Source: Eggerthellaceae bacterium (GTDB lineage: Bacteria > Actinomycetota > Coriobacteriia > Coriobacteriales > Eggerthellaceae). Taken from it: a stretch of DNA of 13,083 nt. Each line of letters starts with the position of its first letter. Positions within the stretch are counted from its first letter, which is position 1. This document shows positions 1 to 6,434 of this stretch, in pieces. The stretch spans positions 1 through 13,083 of the forward strand of contig JAFUCW010000270.1 of NCBI GenBank assembly GCA_017459485.1, given 5' to 3'. A model generated the notes under the pieces. The model saw only the letters and a list, made by a program, of their open reading frames with translations. It was not told the DNA's origin and did not search any database. The translations under genes were made by a program, and so were the position numbers.

Positions 1-2
1 CG

Positions 3-698
3 CCCCTAGATCGGAAGAGCGCGGTTGCCAAGTGCCTGGCGCATTACTACGACCTTGAAAGCGGATCGATTTCGCTGGGCGGGCAGGATATTTGCGACAT
101 GAGCCTGGAAGCGCTCAATGGCCAGCTGTCCTATGTTTCCCAGGAACAGTTCCTGTTCAACACGTCCATTTTGGAAAACATACGCATAGGCAAGCCGGAA
201 GCGAGCGACGAAGAGGTGGTTGCTGCTGCACGCGCCGCCCAATGCGACGAATTCGTGCGCGCACTGCCCGACGGCTACCATACGCAGGCAGGAGCGGCGG
301 GCGGCATGCTCTCCGGCGGGCAACGCCAGCGCATTGCGTTTGCGCGCGCCTTGCTCAAAGATGCGCCGGTGCTTGTCCTTGACGAGGCGACGGCCTACGT
401 CGATCCTGAAAATGCCGAAAAGATGAATGCCGCAGTCGCCGAGCTTTCGCGCGACAAGACGCTCGTCGTTATTGCTCATCGTCTGAGCTCCGTGGCGCAT
501 GCCGACAAGATTGTCGTGCTCGACAACGGGCGCATTGTCGACCAAGGCACGCACGAAGAGCTCCTTGGTCGTTGCGGCTCCTACCGCACGCTCTGGGACG
601 CCTCCGAGCAAGTCGACAGCTGGTCCCTTAAAGCGACTGAGTCAGCGGAAGGGTCGGAGCGGACGCAGGCAGCACGGGCGGACGGTGCCCCATGCTAG
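3..698 (+). CDS. ABC exporter half, nucleotide-binding domain only (5' truncated by window edge)
   Basis: This is the C-terminal ATPase part of an ABC half-transporter, about 231 residues in frame from base 3 to the TAG at 696-698. Seen: a Q-loop (VSQEQ, about 135-149), the ABC signature LSGGQ at 309-323, Walker B VLVLDEAT with the catalytic Glu near 384-386, and an H-loop His at 477-479. The membrane domain would lie upstream of the window. The Walker A motif is damaged: where GxxGSGKS is expected the frame reads PLDRKS, and this coincides with an Illumina adapter-like 13-mer at 8-20, so it is probably a sequence artefact and not a real mutation. The gene overlaps the next ABC half by 7 bases, indicating a heterodimeric exporter. 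Family resemblance is to fused permease-ATPase exporters (MsbA-like or siderophore YbtP/Q, IrtA/B-like); the substrate cannot be read from the sequence. Confidence 0.9.
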   Translation, partial: PLDRKSAVAKCLAHYYDLESGSISLGGQDICDMSLEALNGQLSYVSQEQFLFNTSILENIRIGKPEASDEEVVAAARAAQCDEFVRALPDGYHTQAGAAGGMLSGGQRQRIAFARALLKDAPVLVLDEATAYVDPENAEKMNAAVAELSRDKTLVVIAHRLSSVAHADKIVVLDNGRIVDQGTHEELLGRCGSYRTLWDASEQVDSWSLKATESAEGSERTQAARADGAPC

Positions 699-2536
699 GA
701 CTGGTACGGCAGATCATGAAATTCTGCGGTCCCTACGCCAGGCGCATCCGCGTTGCGTGGGTGTTCTCGTTTCTGCGGGCGCTCTGCGCCAACGTGCCGT
801 TGGTGGTGGCAGTGGTGCTCATCAACATGCTGATGGAGGGATCGCTTGCACCAGCAGGCTGCGTGGTTGCGGCCGTGGTGATGGTGGCGCTCATGGTGCT
901 CCAGTCCCTGTTTCAGCATGCCGCCGACCGCTTGCAGTCCACGGCGGGCTTCGAGCTTTTCGCCGACAAGCGCCTGGAGCTTGCGAACCATCTTCGCCGT
1001 CTGCCCATGGGATACTTCAGCGCTGGGAACATGGGCAAGATATCTTCGGTGCTTTCGGCCGACATGGTGTTCATCGAAGAGCATTCCATGATGGTGCTTG
1101 CCGACATCGCGTCGAATATCTTCGCGCAGCTTGTCATAACGGTGTTCATGTTCGCGCTCAACGTGTGGGTGGGACTTGCAGTGCTTGCGGCAGAAGTCGT
1201 GGCAGTGGCTCTTGCGCAGCCCATGAACCGCGAAGCGTTTGGAAACTCGGGAGCGCGCCAGCAGGCGGTCGAAGATCTGACGAGCGCTTTGCTTGAGTAC
1301 ATCGAAGGACTGCGCATGATCAAAAGCTTCAACCGCGCCGGAGAGGGCGCTGCGGACCTGCGTGCTGGGTTTCGCAGGATGACGGAAGCGAACCTTGGAT
1401 TCGAAGAAGAGCATGCTCCCTGGTTGCGGCGTTTGCTTATCGTCTATGCGCTGGGAACGACGGCTGTAGTGGCGCTTTCCGTCTGGCTGCTGGAATCGGG
1501 GGGCATAGCCGCAGGCACGTTCGTGGGAGTCATGCTGTTCGCCTTCAACCTGTTCGCTCCGCTGAAGGCGCTCTACCAGCTGGACAGCCAGATTACCATC
1601 ATGCAAGCCGCGCTCGAGCGCCTGCAGTCCCTGTTCGACGAGCCGGAAATAGCGGACGTGGCAGAAGGGGACCGCGCGGGGGCGGGTGCGGGGGAGCCAA
1701 GTTTGCTCTCCGACGGTGCGAAGCCGCGTTCTGGCGAGCCTCCTGCCGAAGTCGAATTCCGCAACGTCACCTTCGCGTACCTGGAAAAGGATGTGTTGCA
1801 AGACGTGAGCTTCACGGCACAGCGCGGACAGACGGTTGCCCTGGTGGGGCAAAGCGGATCGGGGAAGTCGACCATTGCCAACCTGCTGGCTCGCTTCTGG
1901 GACGTGAAAGAAGGTGCCGTCCTTCTGCGCGGCGTGGACATACGCACGATGCCCCTAGCACAGCTCATGGACAACCTGAGCATGGTGTTTCAGCACGTGT
2001 ACTTGTTTGAAGACACGGTGTACCGCAACATTGCGATGGGGCGTCCTGACGCAACCGAAGAGGAAGTGTGCGAAGCAGCGCGCAGGGCACGGTGTTACGA
2101 CTTCATCGCCGCCATGCCCTACGGCTTCAATACGCGCATCGGAGAAGGGGGAGCGACGCTTTCGGGCGGCGAAGCGCAGCGCATCTCGATCGCACGCGCG
2201 ATTCTGAAGGACGCGCCCGTCATCATCCTGGACGAAGCCACGGCAAGCATCGACGCGGACAACGAAAGCGCCATCCAGGCCGCCATGTCCGAACTGTGCC
2301 GCAGCAAGACCACGTTGGTGATTGCGCATCGCCTCAACACCATCGCCCATGCCGACAAGATTGTCGTGCTTGAGGATGGGCGTGTTGCAGAGCAGGGGTC
2401 GAGCGAAGAGCTGCTGGAAGCGGGTGGCGTGTTCGCTGCAATGGTGGCAAGCGCCCAGGCGTCGCACGAATGGAGCAGTGCTAAGCGTTCGCCAAGCGAA
2501 GGCGCGCTGCGCGTCGGCGAAGGGGGAGGTCCATGA
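692..2536 (+). CDS. ABC exporter half, permease fused to ATPase
   Basis: A complete 614-residue half-transporter, within the usual 570-620 range. The N-terminal membrane domain (about residues 20-310) contains hydrophobic segments near 22-46, 55-72, 134-175 and 247-290. The ATPase domain (about 353-585) has Walker A GQSGSGKS at 386-393, Q-loop Gln434, signature LSGGE at 490-494, Walker B IILDE with Glu515, and H-loop His546. All catalytic residues are present. A Gly/Pro-rich linker of about 30 residues (323-352) joins the domains. The ATG at 692 overlaps the stop of the preceding ABC gene (ATGCTAG) and no clear Shine-Dalgarno site is visible, so translation is probably coupled. The partner is the preceding gene; together they should form a heterodimeric, ATP-driven membrane pump. 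Drug, peptide, lipid or siderophore transport are all possible. Confidence 0.93.
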   Translation: MLGLVRQIMKFCGPYARRIRVAWVFSFLRALCANVPLVVAVVLINMLMEGSLAPAGCVVAAVVMVALMVLQSLFQHAADRLQSTAGFELFADKRLELANHLRRLPMGYFSAGNMGKISSVLSADMVFIEEHSMMVLADIASNIFAQLVITVFMFALNVWVGLAVLAAEVVAVALAQPMNREAFGNSGARQQAVEDLTSALLEYIEGLRMIKSFNRAGEGAADLRAGFRRMTEANLGFEEEHAPWLRRLLIVYALGTTAVVALSVWLLESGGIAAGTFVGVMLFAFNLFAPLKALYQLDSQITIMQAALERLQSLFDEPEIADVAEGDRAGAGAGEPSLLSDGAKPRSGEPPAEVEFRNVTFAYLEKDVLQDVSFTAQRGQTVALVGQSGSGKSTIANLLARFWDVKEGAVLLRGVDIRTMPLAQLMDNLSMVFQHVYLFEDTVYRNIAMGRPDATEEEVCEAARRARCYDFIAAMPYGFNTRIGEGGATLSGGEAQRISIARAILKDAPVIILDEATASIDADNESAIQAAMSELCRSKTTLVIAHRLNTIAHADKIVVLEDGRVAEQGSSEELLEAGGVFAAMVASAQASHEWSSAKRSPSEGALRVGEGGGP

Positions 2537-2718
2537 GCGAATCGAGCATCAAGATGATTGGCCTTGCATGCATGATGCTGTCTATCTTTGCCATCCTGTT
2601 TGGAGCCCATGCTGCCGAAGCGGGGGCGCCTGCCTATTTGGGCTCTGTGCTGGTTGCAGTGGGGCTGATTGTTCTGCTGGTGGGGACTATCCTTTATGTG
2701 GTGGTGAAAAAGGATTGA
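2533..2718 (+). CDS. Small two-helix membrane protein coupled to ABC exporter
   Basis: A 61-residue protein whose ATG overlaps the stop of the ABC gene by 4 bases (ATGA), with a strong purine-rich site (GGGGGAGG) just upstream at about 2522-2529. Two hydrophobic stretches are visible, residues about 7-25 and 36-58, separated by a short loop with small residues (AAEAGAP). The protein ends in a positive KKD tail, suggesting an inner-membrane hairpin with the C-terminus in the cytoplasm. I do not recognise a named family. The tight coupling argues that it is made together with the two ABC halves and may be a small subunit or stabiliser of that transporter. That role is inference. Confidence 0.75.
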   Translation: MSESSIKMIGLACMMLSIFAILFGAHAAEAGAPAYLGSVLVAVGLIVLLVGTILYVVVKKD

Positions 2719-2742
2719 GATTGCGGCTCTTCTCTTAGGTGT

Positions 2743-2759
2743 GCGCCTGGGCGCTTTTT
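2743..2759 (+). terminator. Weak hairpin plus T-run after the ABC operon
   Basis: A short GCGC / CTGG / GCGC hairpin is followed directly by five T residues. With only four base pairs it is a weak intrinsic terminator. Its position, 24 bases after the small membrane protein and just before the next promoter, fits the end of the ABC operon. Confidence 0.35.
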
Positions 2760-2765
2760 GCTGTT

Positions 2766-2774
2766 TGGTACAAT
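2766..2774 (+). promoter_or_regulatory. Extended -10 promoter for the metal permease
   Basis: TGG followed by TACAAT matches the TGnTATAAT extended -10 element with one mismatch. There is no good -35 hexamer, as is common for extended -10 promoters. Predicted transcription would begin around 2781, leaving a very short leader before the start codon at 2790. Confidence 0.45.
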
Positions 2775-2789
2775 GGGCGCCTTGTGGAT

Positions 2790-3653
2790 ATGATGCTCGA
2801 CATTCTGCTTGACGCTTTTTTGGACACGGCAAGGCTCGTGCCCTTCCTTTTCGTGACCTATTTGGCGATGGAAGCGCTCGAGCGGGCCGCAGGAGACAAG
2901 ACGGCTGCGGCAATCGAGCGTGCAGGCCATGCAGGCCCCTTTGTTGGAGCGCTGCTTGGCGCGTTTCCCCAATGCGGGTTTTCCGCGGCTGCGGCTACGC
3001 TTTATGCGGGTCGCGTTGTCACGGTCGGAACGTTGATTGCGGTGTTTCTTGCCACGTCCGACGAGATGATTCCCATCATGATCGCCGAACGGGTGGATCC
3101 CGTGCTTATTGCGAAGATCGTTGGCGTCAAGGTGGTTGTGGGCATGGTCATGGGCTTTGCTATAGACGCCGTGGTGCGCATTGTGCGCCGCAGCGCTTCG
3201 GAGCCTTTGCAGATCCACGAGCTGTGCGAAGCGGAGCATTGCCACTGCGAAGAGGGTGAAGGCGTGCTGATAAGCGCGCTGCGCCACACGCTGCAGGTGA
3301 CCCTTTTCATCTTCCTGGTCAGTCTTGCTTTGACTGCCTTTGTGGAAACGGTGGGCGAAGAGGCGCTCTCCACCTTCCTGGTTTCGAATCCCGAGTTGTC
3401 GGTGGTTGCAAGCGCTGTTGTGGGTCTTATCCCCAACTGCGCAGCGAGCGTTGTGATCACCGAATTGTACCTGGATGGCTCGCTTGGCTTCGGCGCGTGC
3501 ATGGCGGGCCTGCTCGTGTCGGCGGGCATCGGACTGCTCGTGCTGTTTCGCACGAATCGCCGTCCGCGTGAAAATGCGGCTATAGTGGTGCTTCTGCTGG
3601 CAATAGGCGTTGCGTGGGGGCTGCTGTTCACCGCTTTGGGAGTAACCCTGTAG
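2790..3653 (+). CDS. Putative heavy-metal exporter, ArsP_2 / 10-TM permease family
   Basis: A 287-residue polytopic membrane protein resembling the putative 10-TM heavy-metal exporter family (ArsP_2, PF11449), often annotated as arsenic efflux or manganese transporter-like. It has two half-repeats: the first with PQCG at residues 60-63 followed by ATSDEM near 88-93, the second with PNCA at 215-218. These Cys-containing motifs probably line the transport path. Between the halves a soluble loop carries a Cys/His cluster (H143, C146, H150, C151, H152, C153) that could bind metal. I chose the ATG at 2790 because family members begin at this hydrophobic helix and an extended -10 lies just upstream. 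A tandem ATG at 2793 is equally possible, and an in-frame GTG at 2739 would lie upstream of the promoter. The transported ion is not known from sequence. Confidence 0.8.
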   Translation: MMLDILLDAFLDTARLVPFLFVTYLAMEALERAAGDKTAAAIERAGHAGPFVGALLGAFPQCGFSAAAATLYAGRVVTVGTLIAVFLATSDEMIPIMIAERVDPVLIAKIVGVKVVVGMVMGFAIDAVVRIVRRSASEPLQIHELCEAEHCHCEEGEGVLISALRHTLQVTLFIFLVSLALTAFVETVGEEALSTFLVSNPELSVVASAVVGLIPNCAASVVITELYLDGSLGFGACMAGLLVSAGIGLLVLFRTNRRPRENAAIVVLLLAIGVAWGLLFTALGVTL

Positions 3654-3656
3654 GGG

Positions 3657-3725
3657 GTTGCCGTTTCGTGAGGGCACGCAAGTGGTTCGGGAGCAGCTGC
3701 AGAGGAGCAGAGGCTCTGCGGCAAC
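3657..3725 (+). other. Possible structured RNA leader before the HAD gene
   Basis: GTTGCCG at 3657-3663 is exactly complementary to CGGCAAC at 3719-3725. The enclosed sequence contains a CGTG-AGGG-CACG hairpin (3667-3678) and a GCAGAG/CTCTGC pair (3699-3704 with 3714-3719). The structure closes just before the Shine-Dalgarno site of the next gene. It could influence translation or be chance folding in GC-rich DNA. It matches no riboswitch class I recognise. Confidence 0.25.
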
Positions 3726-3741
3726 AAGGTAAGGAGAGCAC

Positions 3742-4413
3742 ATGATCGTACGAGGCGTTCTGTTCGACAACGACGGAACGTTGGTCGACACTCATGACCT
3801 TATCCTTTCGAGCATGCGCTATGCAACGGAAACGGTGCTCGGCGTGGAGTTTTCCGAGCGCGACCTCATGCGTGGGGTAGGCACGCCGCTTGCAACGCAA
3901 ATGCGCGACTTCACCGACGACCCCAGACTTCAAGACGAGCTTGTGAACACGTATCGTGCGCATAACCATGCACACCACGACAAGGCGGTCGCCCTGTTTC
4001 CCGATGTGGCCGAAGGGCTCGCGCTTCTTCGCAAGGAAGGGGTTGCCTTGGGCGTTGTTACGGCCAAGCGGCACGAGCTTGCGTGGAGAGGGCTGGAAAT
4101 AGCAGGCGCTGCACCGTATGTGAAGTGCCTGGTAGGGGCAGATGACTGCGAACCCAACAAGCCCGATCCTGCGCCAGTGGTCATGGGCGCTCGCCTATTG
4201 GGCCTTGAGCCGCCAGAATGCCTCTACGTGGGTGACAGCCCCTTCGATATCCGTGCGGGCAATGCGGCCGGGTGCCCCACAGTCGCCGTGCTCTGGGGCA
4301 TGTTCGGCGAAGACGAGTTGCGCACAGAAAACCCGACCTATGTGATACGCACGTTTTCGGAGCTTGTCTCCCTGGTGAAGACTTCTCGAAAAGCGGCGTT
4401 TCCCGGCAGGTGA
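3742..4413 (+). CDS. HAD-superfamily phosphatase (phosphoglycolate phosphatase / PpaX-like)
   Basis: A 223-residue cytoplasmic hydrolase of HAD subfamily IA. Motif I is FDNDGT with nucleophile Asp9 and acid/base Asp11. Motif II is VVTAK with Thr107, motif III Lys140 in PNKPDP, and motif IV GDSPFD at 164-169 with two Asp for magnesium. A helical cap domain lies between about residues 16 and 90. This arrangement fits phosphoglycolate phosphatase (Gph) or pyrophosphatase PpaX; the exact small phosphate ester cannot be decided here. The ATG at 3742 is preceded by AAGGAGAG at about 3730-3737. It lies 88 bases after the permease on the same strand and may be co-transcribed with it. Its last 76 bases overlap tail-to-tail with the minus-strand nucleotidyltransferase gene. 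Confidence 0.9.
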   Translation: MIVRGVLFDNDGTLVDTHDLILSSMRYATETVLGVEFSERDLMRGVGTPLATQMRDFTDDPRLQDELVNTYRAHNHAHHDKAVALFPDVAEGLALLRKEGVALGVVTAKRHELAWRGLEIAGAAPYVKCLVGADDCEPNKPDPAPVVMGARLLGLEPPECLYVGDSPFDIRAGNAAGCPTVAVLWGMFGEDELRTENPTYVIRTFSELVSLVKTSRKAAFPGR

Positions 4414-5678
4414 TAGGACAGGGCGTCCGCCGTGCGCGAGGCAGACGAGCGGCGTGCAGTCGCAATGGTGGCGTCGGTTTTCGCAAGTGCTTTGAGCTCT
4501 GCTGCAAACCGCTTTCTGCGAGCGGGATGGACCGCTGCGCGCACAGAACGAAACAGCAGCATCGGCGCACGTGCCCACCTGTGGCGGGCCGCAAACGGGA
4601 AGAACGCATCCCACCAGTCGTCGTCGGGGAAGAGGCGACTAAGGACATACGCGGTAGGAGAAACGCCCTTTTGCGTAGTGCGCTCAACGCGCAGCTCTGC
4701 CTGGTGGTCTACCGTGCCGTATATTCCGTACGACGTGAGCGCACCAAGGACTTTGGCGTCGTCGCGGTCAAGCTTCAAGACGTCAAATTCGGCGTCGAAC
4801 ACGAGCGAAGCTAGGTTAGCAAGAGATGCTTCGAACGGCTTGAGTCCAAGAGCTTCCAGCTCGCTGTCTACGTAGTCCCAGTCCATTTCCGCGTATTCGT
4901 GGTCGAAGAATACTATCAGGTCGCACAGGATGCGCACTCCGGTCCCACCGGACTGGAAATGCTTGTATGCGTGTGCAATCAGGTATACGTAGAAATCCTC
5001 TGGCGGAAGCTGGAGGGCGTAGGGGGAGTCGCTTTTGCGCACCAGTTTGCTCTCGATGGTGTCGTAATGCGATGCAAGCACCTGCGACGAATAGGGCGAA
5101 AACAGGCGCAGATGCATTTCGAAGTTGAAAATGGGCTTTTTGATGTACGTGTCGACGATTGTGGATTCGTGGTCGGAGGCATTTTTCACGTAGCCGCGCC
5201 TTTTGAAGAAACGAGCGACGTCTGCTCTGCGCGTTGTGTCGAACAGCAGGTCGTTGTCGCTGAACTCTCGCATTCCCAGGTGCGGATACCATTGCGCCAA
5301 TACGGCGCCTTTGAGCAGGGCATACCAAATGCCGTTCTGCTCGAACCATGAAAGGATCTGGTCTCGTTCGGTTTCGAAAAGCATCTGTCTGCGAGCAGCT
5401 TTGTCGCGCTCGTTGCGCCAGAAGGCTGCCAGGTTGGCCGGAAGGGAAGGCTCGTCTATGGCAGACTCCATGCCATACCAGGAAAGCGCGGAAAGATTCT
5501 GGCTTGCCGCAAGAGCGTGCACTCCTGCAAGATTCATCTTGCAAATGCGGGAAGGGAGCGCAGGCTCGCTCCTGAGCGCACGACCGCACAAATAGAGGAG
5601 GTCGCCGACCTCCTGAGGTACCGCCGCTTCTGTTTCAGGGTCGGTACCCATATGTCCAATAGGGAAGGTGGGTGGCAC
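4338..5678 (-). CDS. NTP_transf_5 family nucleotidyltransferase of a peptide-modification cassette
   Basis: A 446-residue protein of the uncharacterised nucleotidyltransferase family PF14907. Diagnostic parts are the LLKGAVLAQWYP segment (121-132), then REFSDNDLLFD (137-147) with the metal-binding Asp141 and Asp143, and the later AHAYKHF...GTGVRILCD block (235-253) with His236, His240 and Arg249. Members occur in some lasso-peptide and related RiPP (ribosomally made, modified peptide) loci, where they are proposed to nucleotidylate the peptide or a partner. The GTG start at 5678 lies 6 bases after the stop of the precursor peptide, so translation is probably coupled. An in-frame ATG at 5651 (residue 10) is an alternative, and neither has a strong Shine-Dalgarno site. 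The 3' end overlaps the convergent HAD gene by 76 bases. The target substrate is unknown. Confidence 0.85.
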   Translation of the reverse strand: MPPTFPIGHMGTDPETEAAVPQEVGDLLYLCGRALRSEPALPSRICKMNLAGVHALAASQNLSALSWYGMESAIDEPSLPANLAAFWRNERDKAARRQMLFETERDQILSWFEQNGIWYALLKGAVLAQWYPHLGMREFSDNDLLFDTTRRADVARFFKRRGYVKNASDHESTIVDTYIKKPIFNFEMHLRLFSPYSSQVLASHYDTIESKLVRKSDSPYALQLPPEDFYVYLIAHAYKHFQSGGTGVRILCDLIVFFDHEYAEMDWDYVDSELEALGLKPFEASLANLASLVFDAEFDVLKLDRDDAKVLGALTSYGIYGTVDHQAELRVERTTQKGVSPTAYVLSRLFPDDDWWDAFFPFAARHRWARAPMLLFRSVRAAVHPARRKRFAAELKALAKTDATIATARRSSASRTADALSYHLPGNAAFREVFTRETSSENVRIT

Positions 5679-5684
5679 AGGGGC

Positions 5685-5867
5685 CTACGGGCATACATCC
5701 GGTTTGTCGGGCCCTGGGATGGTGTAGTTTGTCGTTTCGGTCTGAACGAGCCAGTTGTCCCCGATCTGGAAGCATTGGGGCGTTGACGTTGAATTGACTC
5801 CCGAGGCCGTGATGACGTCTTCGTCAAAGCTGACAACTTCTATATGGGCTGTCTTGTAGGTCTTCAT
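5685..5867 (-). CDS. Precursor-like peptide of a RiPP-type cassette
   Basis: A 60-residue peptide. The ATG at 5867 is preceded by GAGAGAG about 6 bases upstream, and an in-frame TTG at 5885 lacks such support. The N-terminal part (about 1-23) looks like a recognition leader: a tyrosine at 4, then hydrophobic/acidic IEVVSFDEDVITASG (9-23). The remaining 37 residues are rich in Ser/Thr (STST at 26-29, T43, T45, T46, T49), with Cys32 and Cys59, Trp39, and a Pro-rich tail ending DVCP. It sits between a PqqD-like gene and a nucleotidyltransferase and has its own promoter. Known lasso precursors have a YxxP leader motif and Asp/Glu 7-9 residues into the core. Neither is present, so this is not a canonical lasso peptide. 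I infer a peptide modified by the neighbouring kinase and/or nucleotidyltransferase; the mature product is unknown. Confidence 0.75.
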   Translation of the reverse strand: MKTYKTAHIEVVSFDEDVITASGVNSTSTPQCFQIGDNWLVQTETTNYTIPGPDKPDVCP

Positions 5868-5908
5868 AGCGCTCTCTCGTTTCAATAACGTGGTATGCGA
5901 ATGGGCAT

Positions 5909-5937
5909 ACTATACTCCGAGCATTCTTTGTTTGCAA
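5909..5937 (-). promoter_or_regulatory. Sigma-A-type promoter of the precursor peptide
   Basis: On the minus strand TTGCAA (5937-5932) is separated by exactly 17 bases from TATAGT (5914-5909). Both are close to the TTGACA/TATAAT consensus. Predicted transcription starts near 5902, giving a leader of about 35 bases before the ATG at 5867. It would drive the peptide and the nucleotidyltransferase independently of the upstream kinase and PqqD-like genes. Confidence 0.65.
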
Positions 5938-6164
5938 CTGTTCAGACGGGTACGCGATTTCGTCGCTGAGCCCGTCGCTGAAACCATGAAAATCCCAGTT
6001 CATACAATTAGTATCGATATCTTTGCCTGCACCCTCGAAGACCTTTTCGCCAGCTGCAGGGCATCGGCAGAAGAGCGGGCGCTTGCTTTTAAGAACAACG
6101 TGACTCAGTTTCGTGCAGCACGGAGCGCGCGCAAGGCGGCGGGAAACGGCAAGCAGACCTATAC
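5938..6164. other. Gap between PqqD-like gene and precursor promoter
   Basis: Together with the precursor promoter and leader, this makes about 300 gene-free bases. I see no convincing gene, terminator or RNA. A nine-base direct repeat CGTCGCTGA occurs at 5961-5969 and 5973-5981. On the minus strand one frame stays open across the whole gap and ends inside the precursor gene, but its only ordinary start codon is an ATG about 60 codons before the end (near 6006), without a Shine-Dalgarno site. It overlaps the precursor promoter, so I do not call it. Confidence 0.4.
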
Positions 6165-6434
6165 CTATTCTTCTAGGGCGCCGATGCTGCGCAGGGTGTC
6201 GAGCACGTTGGCAACGTCGTATGCGAGCGTTTCGCGTGGGGCGTCGAACTCTTGCGCGAGCACATCGACGATATGCTCTTCGGTGGTTTCGGTCGCCAGG
6301 CAGTCGAGTATGACCGATGCTGCTTCGTTTGCGCGCAGCAGCCCCGAGAAGTTTTCGATCTCGCTTCCGGTGGCAACAGCGAGCTTTTCGCCATCTTTGG
6401 CGTCGTAGACGACGTATTCTTCCTTAAGTTTCAC
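6165..6434 (-). CDS. PqqD-like peptide-recognition protein (RRE)
   Basis: An 89-residue small protein of the PqqD family, the fold used as RiPP recognition element that holds precursor leaders for modifying enzymes. The pattern fits: beta-rich N-terminus (KEEYVVYDAKDGEKLAVATG), then GLLRANEAASVIL (31-43), an LATETTEEHIVDVLAQEFD helix region (46-64), and a final helix ending SIGALEE. I chose the GTG at 6434 because GGGAGGG lies 3-4 bases upstream with a purine-rich run, and because the family starts at this strand. An upstream ATG at 6485 would add 17 residues inside the kinase gene without support. The GTG overlaps the last 11 bases of the kinase gene, implying coupled translation. In the cassette it probably binds the leader of the peptide at 5685-5867. 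Confidence 0.85.
   Translation of the reverse strand: MKLKEEYVVYDAKDGEKLAVATGSEIENFSGLLRANEAASVILDCLATETTEEHIVDVLAQEFDAPRETLAYDVANVLDTLRSIGALEE

Noticed and set aside
695..1852. Minus-strand open frame of 385 codons opposite the ABC half-transporter
   Set aside because: His/Arg-rich low-quality translation opposite a canonical ABC gene; no ribosome site or motif.
3657..3725. Possible tRNA because of a 7-base outer stem and about 70-base span
   Set aside because: No anticodon arm, no T-loop in the right place and no conserved tRNA bases.
5890..6408. Plus-strand open frame of 172 codons across the cassette gap
   Set aside because: Overlaps the precursor promoter and the PqqD-like gene; Ser/Ala-rich translation without family resemblance.
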